Shown: positions 1-8,817 of the stretch, piece by piece
How positions within the stretch are numbered: the stretch's first letter is position 1
Layout of the letters: every line of letters starts with the position of its first letter
From: an uncultured Porphyromonadaceae bacterium
Lineage (GTDB): Bacteria > Bacteroidota > Bacteroidia > Bacteroidales > Muribaculaceae
DNA: 64,000 nt
Assembly: GCA_900555715.1 (NCBI GenBank)
Contig: USMC01000001.1
Location: 1-64,000 of the forward strand
Reading direction: 5' to 3'
Made by a program: the position numbers and the translations under genes
Notes under the pieces: generated by a model
The model's input: only the letters and a program-made list of their open reading frames with translations
Told to the model about the DNA's origin: nothing
Database searches by the model: none

Positions 1-31
1 AACTCTCTTTATTTGATGATTTCTAAACTAA

Positions 32-1792
32 CGCGATTTTATCGCACCAGTAGTACTCAAGAAAGTAGAATTGCTCATGGCGCCGGGAGCTGCTTACGAA
101 AGTACAACAGGTGCAGTGCTTAAAATAACGACACGCCGGAATTTCGTACAGGGGCTCTCGCTTACCGATCAATTTCAACTTCAATGCCGACGCAAATGGT
201 CGGTTATGGATTACCTTTCCTTAAGTTATAGAGACGGAAATTGGGAGTTCTTTGCCAATGGTACTATAAATCGCAATAACTCTCTTGCAAAAGGAGTAAC
301 TACCAATACTCTCGTTTACGATGGTGTGAAAACGACAGTTGGCAGTTCTCAGCACAATTCATACCCTACTACAACAGGCGTTGTCAAGGCAGGATTTAAC
401 TATGCCAATGGTCCACAATCGTTTGGCGCTTATTACCGTTACAATCCCGAACGCGGCGATTTCAATAACACAGGCAGCGAATGGCTCAACGATAATCCGT
501 CCATCAGCCGCGATATTGCAAAAAGTATACGAGCACACAGCCACCTCACATCTCTATACTATGAAAATACTTTTGCCGAAAAATATCTTCTTCATTTTGA
601 CGGCGATTTTCGCCGGTCAAATGAGAGCAATTTCGTAGCAACTACCTATCATGCATCGTCTTATCCGACCGTAAACTCTACTGACGAACGGACATCAACC
701 CTTTGGGCAGGGAAATTGTATCTTAATTTTCCTCTTTGGAATGGTGATTTCACAGTCGGAACACAGGACAGCCATACCCACACTTCGCTTGATTACCGTA
801 TGCTGAATACCTCAGTCAGCGAATATATTCCGTCCTCACTGACGGATGCACGGCAAACTTCGGTCGCATTGTTCGCTTCTTGGTCACGTCTGTTCGGTAG
901 ATTTTCACTCTCGATAGGTGCAAGGTATGAGTATGTGGATTATGACTTTAAGGTTAATGGTAAATGCGATGAAGATGTCAGCCGCCGCGACCATCTGCTG
1001 ACGCCTGATATGTCGCTCGGCTATTCGTTTAACGATGAATCGCAGATAAGTCTGAGTTATAAAATGGCAACTATGAAACCGCCATATTCTCAGCTTACCG
1101 GGTCATTAAGTTACACCGGACTACATGAAATTGAAGGGGGTAATCCAACTCTGCGTGATGAAAAGATGCACGACATTCAGCTGTTCGGTATGTGGAAGGG
1201 TTTCATGTTTCAGGCCGATTTTACACGTTCTCTCGATACATATGCTTTTGTCAAGCAGTTATATCCTGCCGAAAATCTCCAGTTGCTTATGCACCCTGTA
1301 AATATCGACGTGTCAGCATTAAATCTCTATCTTGTATGGAGCCAACCGGTACGACGTTGGACTCCGAATGTAACGGTCGGTATGTATAGGCAGTGGTTAC
1401 TGCTTGACAATCACAGATACGACAAGCCGATATTTTCTTATTATTTTGACAATACTTTCTCTTTCCCTCATGGATGGACGATTACAGCCAATATCAGCGG
1501 TAGCTCGCAGGGCGATATGCATACCAACCGCTTTGGCGCATCATGGTTCACGATGGACGCATCGGTAGGAAAAACATTCCTGAATAAATCTCTGACCGTT
1601 AAACTGTCTGCCACCGACATATTCAATACGGCAAACAACGACTGGACTATGAACACCTACGGAGTTTTTGTTGACAAACGCCAGAGCTATGACCGCATGG
1701 GAGTGTCCCTCAATATTATCTACAACTTTCAGCCTCGCAAGAGCAAATATAAAGGCTCTTCGGCTGCCGAAGATGAAATGAAACGACTTTAA
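32..1792 (+). CDS. Outer-membrane beta-barrel / TonB-dependent-receptor-like protein, C-terminal part (5' incomplete or frame-broken)
   Basis: The product is the barrel half of a Bacteroidetes outer-membrane receptor of the OMP_b-brl_3 type. The end of the plug is visible just after position 32 (KKVELL, then APGAAYESTTGAV, matching the family pattern of a charged VE stretch followed by NPGA-Y), and the protein ends with the family-typical SKYKG and a terminal RL. Beta-strand-rich aromatic text fills the 560 residues between. Homology starts before the first possible start codon (TTG at 71), so that start is not real. An in-frame TAA lies at 29-31. Coding may continue to the left in another frame, which would mean a frameshift, a pseudogene or a sequence error at about 25-40. 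The N-terminal signal, carboxypeptidase-D-like and most plug domains lie outside the window. The ligand cannot be inferred. Confidence 0.8.
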   Translation, partial: RDFIAPVVLKKVELLMAPGAAYESTTGAVLKITTRRNFVQGLSLTDQFQLQCRRKWSVMDYLSLSYRDGNWEFFANGTINRNNSLAKGVTTNTLVYDGVKTTVGSSQHNSYPTTTGVVKAGFNYANGPQSFGAYYRYNPERGDFNNTGSEWLNDNPSISRDIAKSIRAHSHLTSLYYENTFAEKYLLHFDGDFRRSNESNFVATTYHASSYPTVNSTDERTSTLWAGKLYLNFPLWNGDFTVGTQDSHTHTSLDYRMLNTSVSEYIPSSLTDARQTSVALFASWSRLFGRFSLSIGARYEYVDYDFKVNGKCDEDVSRRDHLLTPDMSLGYSFNDESQISLSYKMATMKPPYSQLTGSLSYTGLHEIEGGNPTLRDEKMHDIQLFGMWKGFMFQADFTRSLDTYAFVKQLYPAENLQLLMHPVNIDVSALNLYLVWSQPVRRWTPNVTVGMYRQWLLLDNHRYDKPIFSYYFDNTFSFPHGWTITANISGSSQGDMHTNRFGASWFTMDASVGKTFLNKSLTVKLSATDIFNTANNDWTMNTYGVFVDKRQSYDRMGVSLNIIYNFQPRKSKYKGSSAAEDEMKRL

Positions 1793-1816
1793 TAACAGCA
1801 AATCATACAATACAGT

Positions 1817-1842
1817 CAACCTCGGCAGTGATGCCGGGGTTG
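1817..1842 (+). terminator. Stem-loop terminator after the receptor gene
   Basis: An 11-bp stem (CAACCTCGGCA / TGCCGGGGTTG, one T-G pair) with a GTGA tetraloop starts 25 nt after the stop codon and is followed by TCTGTTGT. The tract after the stem is only moderately T-rich. Confidence 0.6.
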
Positions 1843-1886
1843 TCTGTTGTCAGGGATTAAGAGCTGTCAATTAGGTAGCGAATTCG

Positions 1887-1894
1887 TAACTTTG
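1887..1894 (+). promoter_or_regulatory. Bacteroidetes -7 box TAACTTTG
   Basis: Exact match to the Bacteroidetes -7 consensus TAnnTTTG, 81 nt upstream of the methyltransferase start. It may drive a longer leader than the second box at 1947. Confidence 0.45.
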
Positions 1895-1946
1895 CAAAAA
1901 GCAAGACGGCGGATGCACATTTTTTCGTCATGTCGGTTTTTATGTG

Positions 1947-1954
1947 TAATTTTG
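1947..1954 (+). promoter_or_regulatory. Second -7 box TAATTTTG for the methyltransferase operon
   Basis: Matches TAnnTTTG and lies 21 nt before the ATG at 1976. No clear -33 TTTG is seen at the expected distance, so it ranks similarly to the box at 1887. Confidence 0.45.
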
Positions 1955-1975
1955 CAATGGAAAATTTTCTGATAT

Positions 1976-3424
1976 ATGACAAGTACATTCGACATGGTGG
2001 CGAAGACCTTTCAGGGTCTGGAGGCTGTTCTCGCCGATGAATTACGAGCTCTCGGCGCGGAAGATGTTACGCCGGGCAAGCGTATGGTCGCATTTCGCGG
2101 CGACAAGGCTCTTCTCTACAGAGCCAATATGTGCTGCCGTACGGCACTGCGCATTCTCAAACCGTTCTATAGCTTCGAAGCGGGCGATCCCGACGAACTG
2201 TATGCGAAGGTGAAGGAATTTGACTGGTCCGGACTTTTCGATGTGAACCAGACTTTTGCCATTGACACAGTGACGAACAGCAACGAGTTCAAGCACAGCC
2301 AGTATGTCACCTATCGTGTCAAGGATGCCATTGTCGACTGGTTCCGCGACCATGACGAGAACGAGCGTCGTCCCGGTGTGCGTCTTGACGGCGCCGACAT
2401 AATGATAAATGTCCATATCAACCAATATCAGGTTACTCTGTCGCTCGATTCGTCCGGCGAATCGCTTCACCGCCGCGGCTGGCGCACAGGCTCCACCGAT
2501 GCACCCATCAATGAAGTACTGGCAGCCGGAATCATTCTGCTGACAGGCTGGAAGGGCGATACTCCGTTTGTCGACCCTATGTGCGGCTCCGGAACATTCG
2601 CCATCGAGGCCGCCATGATAGCCGCCGGCATCAATCCCGGTGTCTACCGCAAGCACTTCGCATTCGAGAACTGGAAGGATTTCGATGCCGATCTCCTTCA
2701 GGAGATATACAATGACGACAGCGGCGAACGCGAGGTGACATGCCCCATCATCGCCTCCGACATTCTTCCTAAGGCAGTCGAGATAGCCCGCGACAATGCC
2801 AAAAGCGCAGGGGTAGAGCGGTATATCACATTCGAGACAAAAAGCATTGTAAAATGGGAGGCTGCACCTCAGCCGGCAGGCGTGCTTGTAACGAATCCTC
2901 CCTACGGCAAGCGTATCAGTGTCGAAGATATGAACGCCCTCTATAAGACGATAGGAACTATTCTAAAACGCGTCTTTACCGGCTATCACGCATGGATAAT
3001 AGGCTATGACGATGAATATTTCCACGAAATAGGTCTTGCGCCGTCGCAGAAGATAGCCGTCAACAACGGCGGACTCGACTGCGAGCTCAGGGAATATCTG
3101 CTTTTTGCGGGCAATAAGAAATCGTTCCGCGCCGAAGGCGGAAAAATTAAGGAAGAGCGTCGCGACGTACCGTCGGACAAGCGCCGGCAGGAGCGCAAGC
3201 CCCGCTTCAACGACCGTGACCGCAAGCCCGGCAAGAAACGTGACGAACGCCCCGAAAAGCGTTATGACCGTCGCCCGGAACGCTCAGAGGAGGGCGTGAA
3301 GGAAGAGCGCCGGAAACCATTCAGCTTGAAACGTCCTACAATGCCTTCGATTTCCGCCGATAAGGAAATAGTTGTCAACCGTCCGGCATGGCGTGTGAGA
3401 AAAAAGCGCGACGATAACAAATAA
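1976..3424 (+). CDS. rlmL: THUMP-domain class I RNA methyltransferase, RlmL-like
   Basis: Probable 23S rRNA (guanine-N2) methyltransferase. The N-terminal half (about residues 45-160) is a THUMP RNA-binding domain. The SAM-binding motif DPMCGSGTFAIEAAM begins near residue 200, and the catalytic N-PPY motif (NPPYGKRI) near residue 307. E. coli RlmKL is a fusion of about 700 residues; this protein has only the RlmL half, as is usual in Bacteroidetes. The last 90 residues form a low-complexity tail packed with Arg, Lys, Asp and Glu (RRQERKPRF, KKRDERPEKR) that is not part of the enzyme fold and may add RNA affinity. It is the first gene after two candidate promoters, and purD follows closely. 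The exact rRNA target is inferred from the family only. Confidence 0.85.
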   Translation: MTSTFDMVAKTFQGLEAVLADELRALGAEDVTPGKRMVAFRGDKALLYRANMCCRTALRILKPFYSFEAGDPDELYAKVKEFDWSGLFDVNQTFAIDTVTNSNEFKHSQYVTYRVKDAIVDWFRDHDENERRPGVRLDGADIMINVHINQYQVTLSLDSSGESLHRRGWRTGSTDAPINEVLAAGIILLTGWKGDTPFVDPMCGSGTFAIEAAMIAAGINPGVYRKHFAFENWKDFDADLLQEIYNDDSGEREVTCPIIASDILPKAVEIARDNAKSAGVERYITFETKSIVKWEAAPQPAGVLVTNPPYGKRISVEDMNALYKTIGTILKRVFTGYHAWIIGYDDEYFHEIGLAPSQKIAVNNGGLDCELREYLLFAGNKKSFRAEGGKIKEERRDVPSDKRRQERKPRFNDRDRKPGKKRDERPEKRYDRRPERSEEGVKEERRKPFSLKRPTMPSISADKEIVVNRPAWRVRKKRDDNK

Positions 3425-3451
3425 AACACCCTACGATAAATGGAAGCAAAG

Positions 3452-4735
3452 ATGAACATTCTGCTGCTCGGCAGCGGCGGCCGCGAATCGGCAATAGCAT
3501 GGAAAATAAGCCAGAGCCCGCTTTTAGGCAAACTGTATATAGCTCCCGGCAACGGCGGAACAGGCGCCTACGGTGAGAATATTGCTATAAAACCCACCGA
3601 TTTCGATGCTGTCGACCGTGCAGTCACCGAACTCGGCATCGACATGGTGATAGCCGGCAACGAAGACCCGCTCGTCGGCGGTCTGCGCGACGAATTGCAG
3701 AAACGCGCCGACGCCCGCGGCGACAAGCTTCTCATTGTCGGTCCCGGCAAGGACGGAGCGCGCTTAGAAGGCTCGAAGGACTTTGCAAAGCGTTTCATGC
3801 AGCGTCACGGCATACCGACGGCGCGGCATCTCACTGCAACGAAGGAAAACCTCGACGAAGCACGTGCTTTTCTATCGTCTCTTAAGGCGCCTTACGTGCT
3901 CAAGGCGGACGGACTTGCCGCCGGTAAGGGTGTGCTCATAATCGACAATCTCGACGAAGCCATCCGTTCGCTCGACGAGATGCTTGCCGGACAGTTCGGC
4001 GCAGCATCGGCAAGCGTTGTCATCGAAGAATTCCTCAGCGGCATAGAGTGTTCGGTATTTGTTCTTACCGACGGTCACGGCGGCTACCGCATTCTTCCTG
4101 TCGCCAAGGACTACAAGCGTGTAGGCGAAGGCGATACGGGTCTCAACACCGGCGGCATGGGCTCTGTGTCGCCCGTACCGTTTGCCGACGAGACTTTCAT
4201 GCGCAAGGTCCGCGAACGCATTGTCGGGCCAACGCTCAACGGTCTCATTGAAGAAGGTATCGACTATCGCGGCTTTATCTTCTTAGGACTCATCAACTGC
4301 GGCGGCGAACCGATGGTGATAGAATATAACGTCCGCATGGGCGACCCGGAGACAGAAGTTGTGATGCCCCGCATAGCATCAGACCTTGTTCCTGCTCTCA
4401 TTGGCGTGGCTGAAGGAAGATTAGGCGATATCGTTCTTTCCGAAGACCCGAGGGCAGCAGTGGCTGTCATGGCTGTTTCCGGCGGTTATCCCGGCAGCTA
4501 TCCAAAGGGAAAGAGGATAGAGGGTCTGGAAAACGCCGAAGGAATAGTTTTCCATGCCGGCACATCGCTGCAGCCCGACGGAAGCGTTGTCACCAGCGGC
4601 GGGCGCGTCCTTGCTGCCGTGGCACTGGCACCCACAATAGCCGAGGCTGCCGCGAAGGCATACGGTGAAATCGCCGGTATCAGCTTCGACGGCATGTACT
4701 ACCGCCGCGATATCAGCAAGGACGTTCTGAAGTGA
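3452..4735 (+). CDS. purD: Phosphoribosylamine-glycine ligase
   Basis: PurD (GAR synthetase) joins phosphoribosylamine and glycine using ATP in step two of de novo purine synthesis. The N-terminus reads MNILLLGSGGRES, the typical PurD opening. An ATP-grasp fold follows with LKADGLAAGKGV near residue 150 and the metal-site region EYNVRMGDPETEV near residue 290. The 427-residue length fits the family. The ATG at 3452 is chosen because homology begins there; the in-frame ATG at 3440 would add four residues. The gene lies 27 nt after the methyltransferase stop, and its own stop touches the next start (TGATG), so it is part of a co-transcribed chain. Confidence 0.95.
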   Translation: MNILLLGSGGRESAIAWKISQSPLLGKLYIAPGNGGTGAYGENIAIKPTDFDAVDRAVTELGIDMVIAGNEDPLVGGLRDELQKRADARGDKLLIVGPGKDGARLEGSKDFAKRFMQRHGIPTARHLTATKENLDEARAFLSSLKAPYVLKADGLAAGKGVLIIDNLDEAIRSLDEMLAGQFGAASASVVIEEFLSGIECSVFVLTDGHGGYRILPVAKDYKRVGEGDTGLNTGGMGSVSPVPFADETFMRKVRERIVGPTLNGLIEEGIDYRGFIFLGLINCGGEPMVIEYNVRMGDPETEVVMPRIASDLVPALIGVAEGRLGDIVLSEDPRAAVAVMAVSGGYPGSYPKGKRIEGLENAEGIVFHAGTSLQPDGSVVTSGGRVLAAVALAPTIAEAAAKAYGEIAGISFDGMYYRRDISKDVLK

Positions 4736-5715
4736 TGAGACCCGCGCAAATCACCGCACTGCTGCATTCGCGTGGCTTTGCCCTCGCAGCGGCATTCGTG
4801 TGCTTAGTGTGCGCTGTCTTATGTCATATCTACGGTGCCGACGACATCTTGCCTGCCGACACCGGTTTTGTGCTGCCTGCCGCCGGCAGCTGGCTCAGCA
4901 GCGGGTGGCTTAATTTCTTCTCTGCTCTGGCATGTTCGGGATGCACCATCGCAATAGCGCTGATGTTCAATAAGGTGCACAACGTGCTGCGTGCCCTCAC
5001 GTATCTCTATGCTCCTCTTTTTCTTGTCATGCAGCTTGCCACACCGTCGGTGATGCTGCATCTGTCGACAGGCACCATTCTCGCTGTCGTGGTTCCGTTA
5101 TGCATGTACCTCCTTTTCAACTGCTACCGCGACCCTGCAGCCACGCGCCAGGTATTCATGATAAGCTTTATTCTGTCGGCATTCAGCGCCACACAGTATT
5201 GCTACGTCATCTATATTCCCGCCATGCTCATCGGCTGCGCCCAGATGCGCATTTTCAGCGGCCGCACCGTCAGCGCAGCGCTCATGGGCATAGCGACGCC
5301 ATGGATTCTTCTGTTGGGCTACGGCATCATATCTCCTGACGAGATAGTCTTTCCCGAGCTCGGCAGCATATTCTCCTCCATTGACCTGCAGCATATTTTC
5401 CTGTCGCTCGTCGTGATAGGATTTACCACGCTTGCCATGCTTGTCTGCTATGCCTTAGGCGTGCTCAAGACAATAGCCTACAATGCGCGTGCCCGCGCGT
5501 TCAGCGGAGCTTTTGCTGTTGTGATGCTGTTCACAGTCTTTGCAATGTGCGCCGATTTCCATAACATCGATACTTACGTCCCGCTGCTCAATTTCTGTGC
5601 CGCAATCCAGATAACCCATTATTTCTCCACACACCGCGCCGATAAATCGTTTATCGCCGTGTTGTCCATCATCGCCGTCTACGCGGCATTCTTCGTATGT
5701 CAAATAGCAATATAA
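4735..5715 (+). CDS. Polytopic membrane protein of unknown function
   Basis: This 326-residue protein is nearly all hydrophobic, with roughly eight to ten predicted membrane spans and short loops. It has no charged catalytic motif and no recognisable transporter signature. I do not recognise the family with certainty; small multi-pass proteins of the DUF6427 kind in Bacteroidetes look similar. The ATG at 4735 overlaps the purD stop by one base (a GTG at 4732 is also possible), and the 3' end overlaps pdxB by 19 bp, so translation is probably coupled along purD, this gene and pdxB. Confidence 0.7.
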   Translation: MRPAQITALLHSRGFALAAAFVCLVCAVLCHIYGADDILPADTGFVLPAAGSWLSSGWLNFFSALACSGCTIAIALMFNKVHNVLRALTYLYAPLFLVMQLATPSVMLHLSTGTILAVVVPLCMYLLFNCYRDPAATRQVFMISFILSAFSATQYCYVIYIPAMLIGCAQMRIFSGRTVSAALMGIATPWILLLGYGIISPDEIVFPELGSIFSSIDLQHIFLSLVVIGFTTLAMLVCYALGVLKTIAYNARARAFSGAFAVVMLFTVFAMCADFHNIDTYVPLLNFCAAIQITHYFSTHRADKSFIAVLSIIAVYAAFFVCQIAI

Positions 5716-6740
5716 GAATCATTGTCGAGAACAACATACCATACGTCAAAGGTCTTCTCGACCCTTACGCAACCGTGCGCTATCTCGAACCCGAAGAAAT
5801 CACTCCCAAGACAGTGCGCGATACCGACGGTCTTGTCGTGCGCACGCGCACACGCTGCGATGCGGCGCTGCTCGGCAAGTCGGATGTCAAGATAATCGCT
5901 ACCGCCACTATAGGCACGGATCATATCGACAAGGACTACTGCGACTCTCATTCCATCGTCACTGTCAACGCGCCGGGGTGCAACGCTCCCGCAGTGGCGC
6001 AGTATGTCTTCGCATCGCTGATGCAGGTCATAAACCGTCCCATAGCCTCTTATACCATCGGAATTGTGGGTGTGGGGCATGTGGGAAGCATTGTCGCCCG
6101 GTGGGCGCAGGGGCTCGGAATGCGTGTTCTTCTGTGCGATCCGCCCCGCCAGCGTGCCGAAGGCGGCGATTGCTGGACCGACCTTGCTACAATAGCGCGC
6201 GAAGCCGATATCATTACTTTCCATACACCTCTCACCCGCGAAGGTGCCGACGCCACTTTCCATCTCGCCGGCATAGACTTCTTCAGGAGTCTGCGCCGCG
6301 CGCCTATCATCATCAACAGCGCCCGCGGCGGCATAACGGATACTCCGTCGCTTGTCGAGGCTAAGAAAAACGGGTATACCGGACCTCTTATCATCGACTG
6401 CTGGGAGGGCGAGCCCGCCATCGACAGCGAGCTTCTCAGCCTCGCCACGATAGCGACGCCCCATATCGCCGGGTATTCGCAGGACGGAAAGGTCCGTGCC
6501 TCGCAGGTTGTGATGGATGCCATGACGACGTTTTTCATGCTGCCTCGCGTGACAGTCGATATGCCGATGCCTATGAGACCGGCAAACCGTGTGGCAGTAC
6601 GCGATATTATTTCCAGCTACGACCCACGCGTCGACACCGCCGCGCTGAAAGAGAATCCAGGCAGCTTCGAGGCGCTACGCAACCACTACAAGCTTCGCCG
6701 CGAGGTTCCCGAAGCATGGATTAACCCCGTCGGCGACTGA
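5697..6740 (+). CDS. pdxB: Erythronate-4-phosphate dehydrogenase
   Basis: PdxB oxidises 4-phosphoerythronate in the DXP-dependent pathway to pyridoxal 5'-phosphate. It belongs to the D-2-hydroxyacid dehydrogenase family. A Rossmann motif (GIVGVGHVGS) lies near residue 122, followed by the substrate/catalytic segments FHTPLT, INSARGG, DCWEGEP and the catalytic His in TPHIAGYSQDGK. The SQDGK segment and the C-terminal extension separate PdxB from SerA-type enzymes. The start at 5697 lies inside the 3' end of the membrane protein gene. The 347-residue length is slightly under the usual 370-380. Confidence 0.9.
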   Translation: MSNSNIRIIVENNIPYVKGLLDPYATVRYLEPEEITPKTVRDTDGLVVRTRTRCDAALLGKSDVKIIATATIGTDHIDKDYCDSHSIVTVNAPGCNAPAVAQYVFASLMQVINRPIASYTIGIVGVGHVGSIVARWAQGLGMRVLLCDPPRQRAEGGDCWTDLATIAREADIITFHTPLTREGADATFHLAGIDFFRSLRRAPIIINSARGGITDTPSLVEAKKNGYTGPLIIDCWEGEPAIDSELLSLATIATPHIAGYSQDGKVRASQVVMDAMTTFFMLPRVTVDMPMPMRPANRVAVRDIISSYDPRVDTAALKENPGSFEALRNHYKLRREVPEAWINPVGD

Positions 6741-6807
6741 CAGCCGTATCTACTGCTGTTTAACATTTAATAATTGCAGAAATTGCAGGCTATTGGCGAT
6801 GTTTTAC

Positions 6808-6815
6808 TAATTTTG
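6808..6815 (+). promoter_or_regulatory. -7 box TAATTTTG directly upstream of coaX
   Basis: Perfect TAnnTTTG box ending 6 nt before the ATG at 6822. Transcription starting about 5 nt after the box would leave a leader of nearly zero length. An ATTG at 6782-6785 could serve as a weak -33 element. Confidence 0.55.
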
Positions 6816-6821
6816 CCAAAT

Positions 6822-7571
6822 ATGCGATACAGAATCACTATCGACCGAGGAAACACTGCCGTCAAAGCCGCTCTGTGGAGCGACGACGGCACACTGACCG
6901 ACGTTGCCAAATGCAGCGGCGAGCGGTCGGTCGGTGTCATCGCATCAGAGATGGCGAAGCGCCACGGTTGTGAGATCGGCACGATAGCCTGGTGTACCGT
7001 CGTAGCCTCCAGGCACGACGATGACGCCGCATCTCTTGCCGCCGTCTGCGACGATGTGCATGAGCTTCGTCCCTGCGAAGGGCTCGGTGTAGAAATAGAA
7101 TACCGCACTCCGTCGACGCTCGGTGCCGACCGTCTTGCTGCTGTTCTCGGAGCGCTTGCCGTTGCAGGATCCGACAGCAGGATTCTCGTGGCAGATATAG
7201 GCACAGCCGTCACCTACGATTTCATCGCTCCCGGGCGGCGATATTCAGGCGGCAACATTGCGCCTGGCATCGACATGCGTCTGCGTTCTCTCGCGTCGTA
7301 TACCGACGCTCTGCCGCTCGTCAGTTCCGAAGGCGGGGAAATACCCCTCTGGGGCACCACGACAGCCGAGGCGATGCGCAGCGGCGCCGTGCGCGGTGTC
7401 GCCGCAGAGCTTGCGTACTATCATGCCGCTGCCGGCGACGGTAGCGTGACAATACTGACCGGAGGCTCCGCACATCTCATCGCCGACGAAAAATTAATCA
7501 CATTCGACTATATCCTCGACCCCTGCCTCGTACACAGAGGTCTTTACAGTATCATAAACAATGAAAATTAA
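6822..7571 (+). CDS. coaX: Type III pantothenate kinase
   Basis: CoaX phosphorylates pantothenate, the first step of coenzyme A synthesis, and unlike CoaA is not feedback-inhibited by CoA. The family motifs are all present: the phosphate-binding D-x-GNT (ITIDRGNTAVKA) at the N-terminus, GADRLAAVLGA near residue 105, DIGTAVTYDF near residue 125 and GGNIAPGIDMRLRSL near residue 142. The 249-residue length fits. Reading could be extended to a TTG at 6774, but the homologous N-terminus begins at the ATG at 6822. The last 11 bp overlap the next gene. Confidence 0.95.
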   Translation: MRYRITIDRGNTAVKAALWSDDGTLTDVAKCSGERSVGVIASEMAKRHGCEIGTIAWCTVVASRHDDDAASLAAVCDDVHELRPCEGLGVEIEYRTPSTLGADRLAAVLGALAVAGSDSRILVADIGTAVTYDFIAPGRRYSGGNIAPGIDMRLRSLASYTDALPLVSSEGGEIPLWGTTTAEAMRSGAVRGVAAELAYYHAAAGDGSVTILTGGSAHLIADEKLITFDYILDPCLVHRGLYSIINNEN

Positions 7572-8817
7572 GAGATTATCAGCCATTTTCGCCTTTCTTC
7601 TGTCCGTCACGCAACTTATGCTCGCGCAGAACGGCACCATGACACCATATTCGGCATACGGTATCGGCATTCTCAACGACCGCGGCACGTCGATGCAGCG
7701 CTCGATGGGCGGTGTGGGATATGCGATGAATTCCGGCAGACAGATAAACACAATGAACCCGGCTTCGTATGCTGCTATCGACTCCATGACCTTCCTTTTC
7801 GACTTAGGTATCGACCTTTCCTCGCAGTGGCAGTCGGAGAAGCAGAGCGATGGCTCTACGCTGTCGAACAAGGACTTCAACGGCAGTCTTGACTACGTCA
7901 CCATGCAGTTCCCTCTCGGACGGTATATGGGTGCTTCCGTGGGTCTTCTTCCGTTCTCTTCGGTAGGATATGCTTTCGGCAATAAAATCGACAACGGCAT
8001 CGACTCCCGCCAGGGCAGCGGTTCGCTCAGCGAGCTCTACGTAGGTATTGCCGGACGTCCTTTCAAGGGCTTCACAGTCGGTGCGAATTTCTCATATCTC
8101 TTCGGTACTCTTCTTAACGAGACATACGCCCGGATTACTTCCTCGCAGAGTTCCGTGTTTCAGCGCCAGTTCGAGGTACGCGACTACCGCATGACCTTCG
8201 GCGCGCAGTACAGCCTCCCGCTGGGTGCCAACAGGCTCACCGCCGGTGTTACCTTCACGCCCGGCAAGACGCTTCTGGGACATATCCGCCAGGTGCGCTA
8301 CGACAACGTGCAGGATGCTACACCTCAGATAACATACGAGCATCCGCTCAAAAATAATTTCTCTCTCCCCGAGACGTGGGGCGCCGGCGTAGGCTTCGAG
8401 ATCAGCCGGCAGTGGATGTTCGAGGCTGACTTCACCTATCAGCCATGGTCTAAGGCGAAATTCACCGACTATACCGGTGAGTCGTCGGCACAGAGATACG
8501 TGGATCGCACCAAACTCGCCGCCGGCGTGCAGTTTACTCCCGACTGGCGCGGCGGCTACGGCAAGCGCATGAACTACCGCATCGGCGGCTACTGGAGCAA
8601 CGACTATCTTGAGCTTCGCGGAAACCGTCTCCGTCAGTATTCGCTCAGTGCCGGTCTCGGTTTTCCTGTGCCCACCTTCAAGACAACCATCAATCTCGGC
8701 TTCGAATGGGTTAAGCGTGCCGCCAGGAACGGAGCGCTTATCAAGGAAGACTATTTCAACATCACCATAGGCGTCAACTTCAACGAGATGTGGTTCCATC
8801 AGAGAAAAATCTATTAA
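7561..8817 (+). CDS. Exported outer-membrane protein of unknown function
   Basis: The protein has 418 residues with a signal peptide (cleavage likely after LMLAQ near residue 22). It continues with MTPYSAYGIG and a Gly/aromatic-rich beta pattern typical of FadL- or porin-like barrels of Bacteroidales. The ending NFNEMWFHQRKIY is what I expect of an outer-membrane strand. It lies between coaX and lptC with overlaps on both sides (11 bp and 28 bp), a conserved-looking arrangement that links it to envelope assembly. No precise function can be given. Confidence 0.75.
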   Translation: MKIKRLSAIFAFLLSVTQLMLAQNGTMTPYSAYGIGILNDRGTSMQRSMGGVGYAMNSGRQINTMNPASYAAIDSMTFLFDLGIDLSSQWQSEKQSDGSTLSNKDFNGSLDYVTMQFPLGRYMGASVGLLPFSSVGYAFGNKIDNGIDSRQGSGSLSELYVGIAGRPFKGFTVGANFSYLFGTLLNETYARITSSQSSVFQRQFEVRDYRMTFGAQYSLPLGANRLTAGVTFTPGKTLLGHIRQVRYDNVQDATPQITYEHPLKNNFSLPETWGAGVGFEISRQWMFEADFTYQPWSKAKFTDYTGESSAQRYVDRTKLAAGVQFTPDWRGGYGKRMNYRIGGYWSNDYLELRGNRLRQYSLSAGLGFPVPTFKTTINLGFEWVKRAARNGALIKEDYFNITIGVNFNEMWFHQRKIY

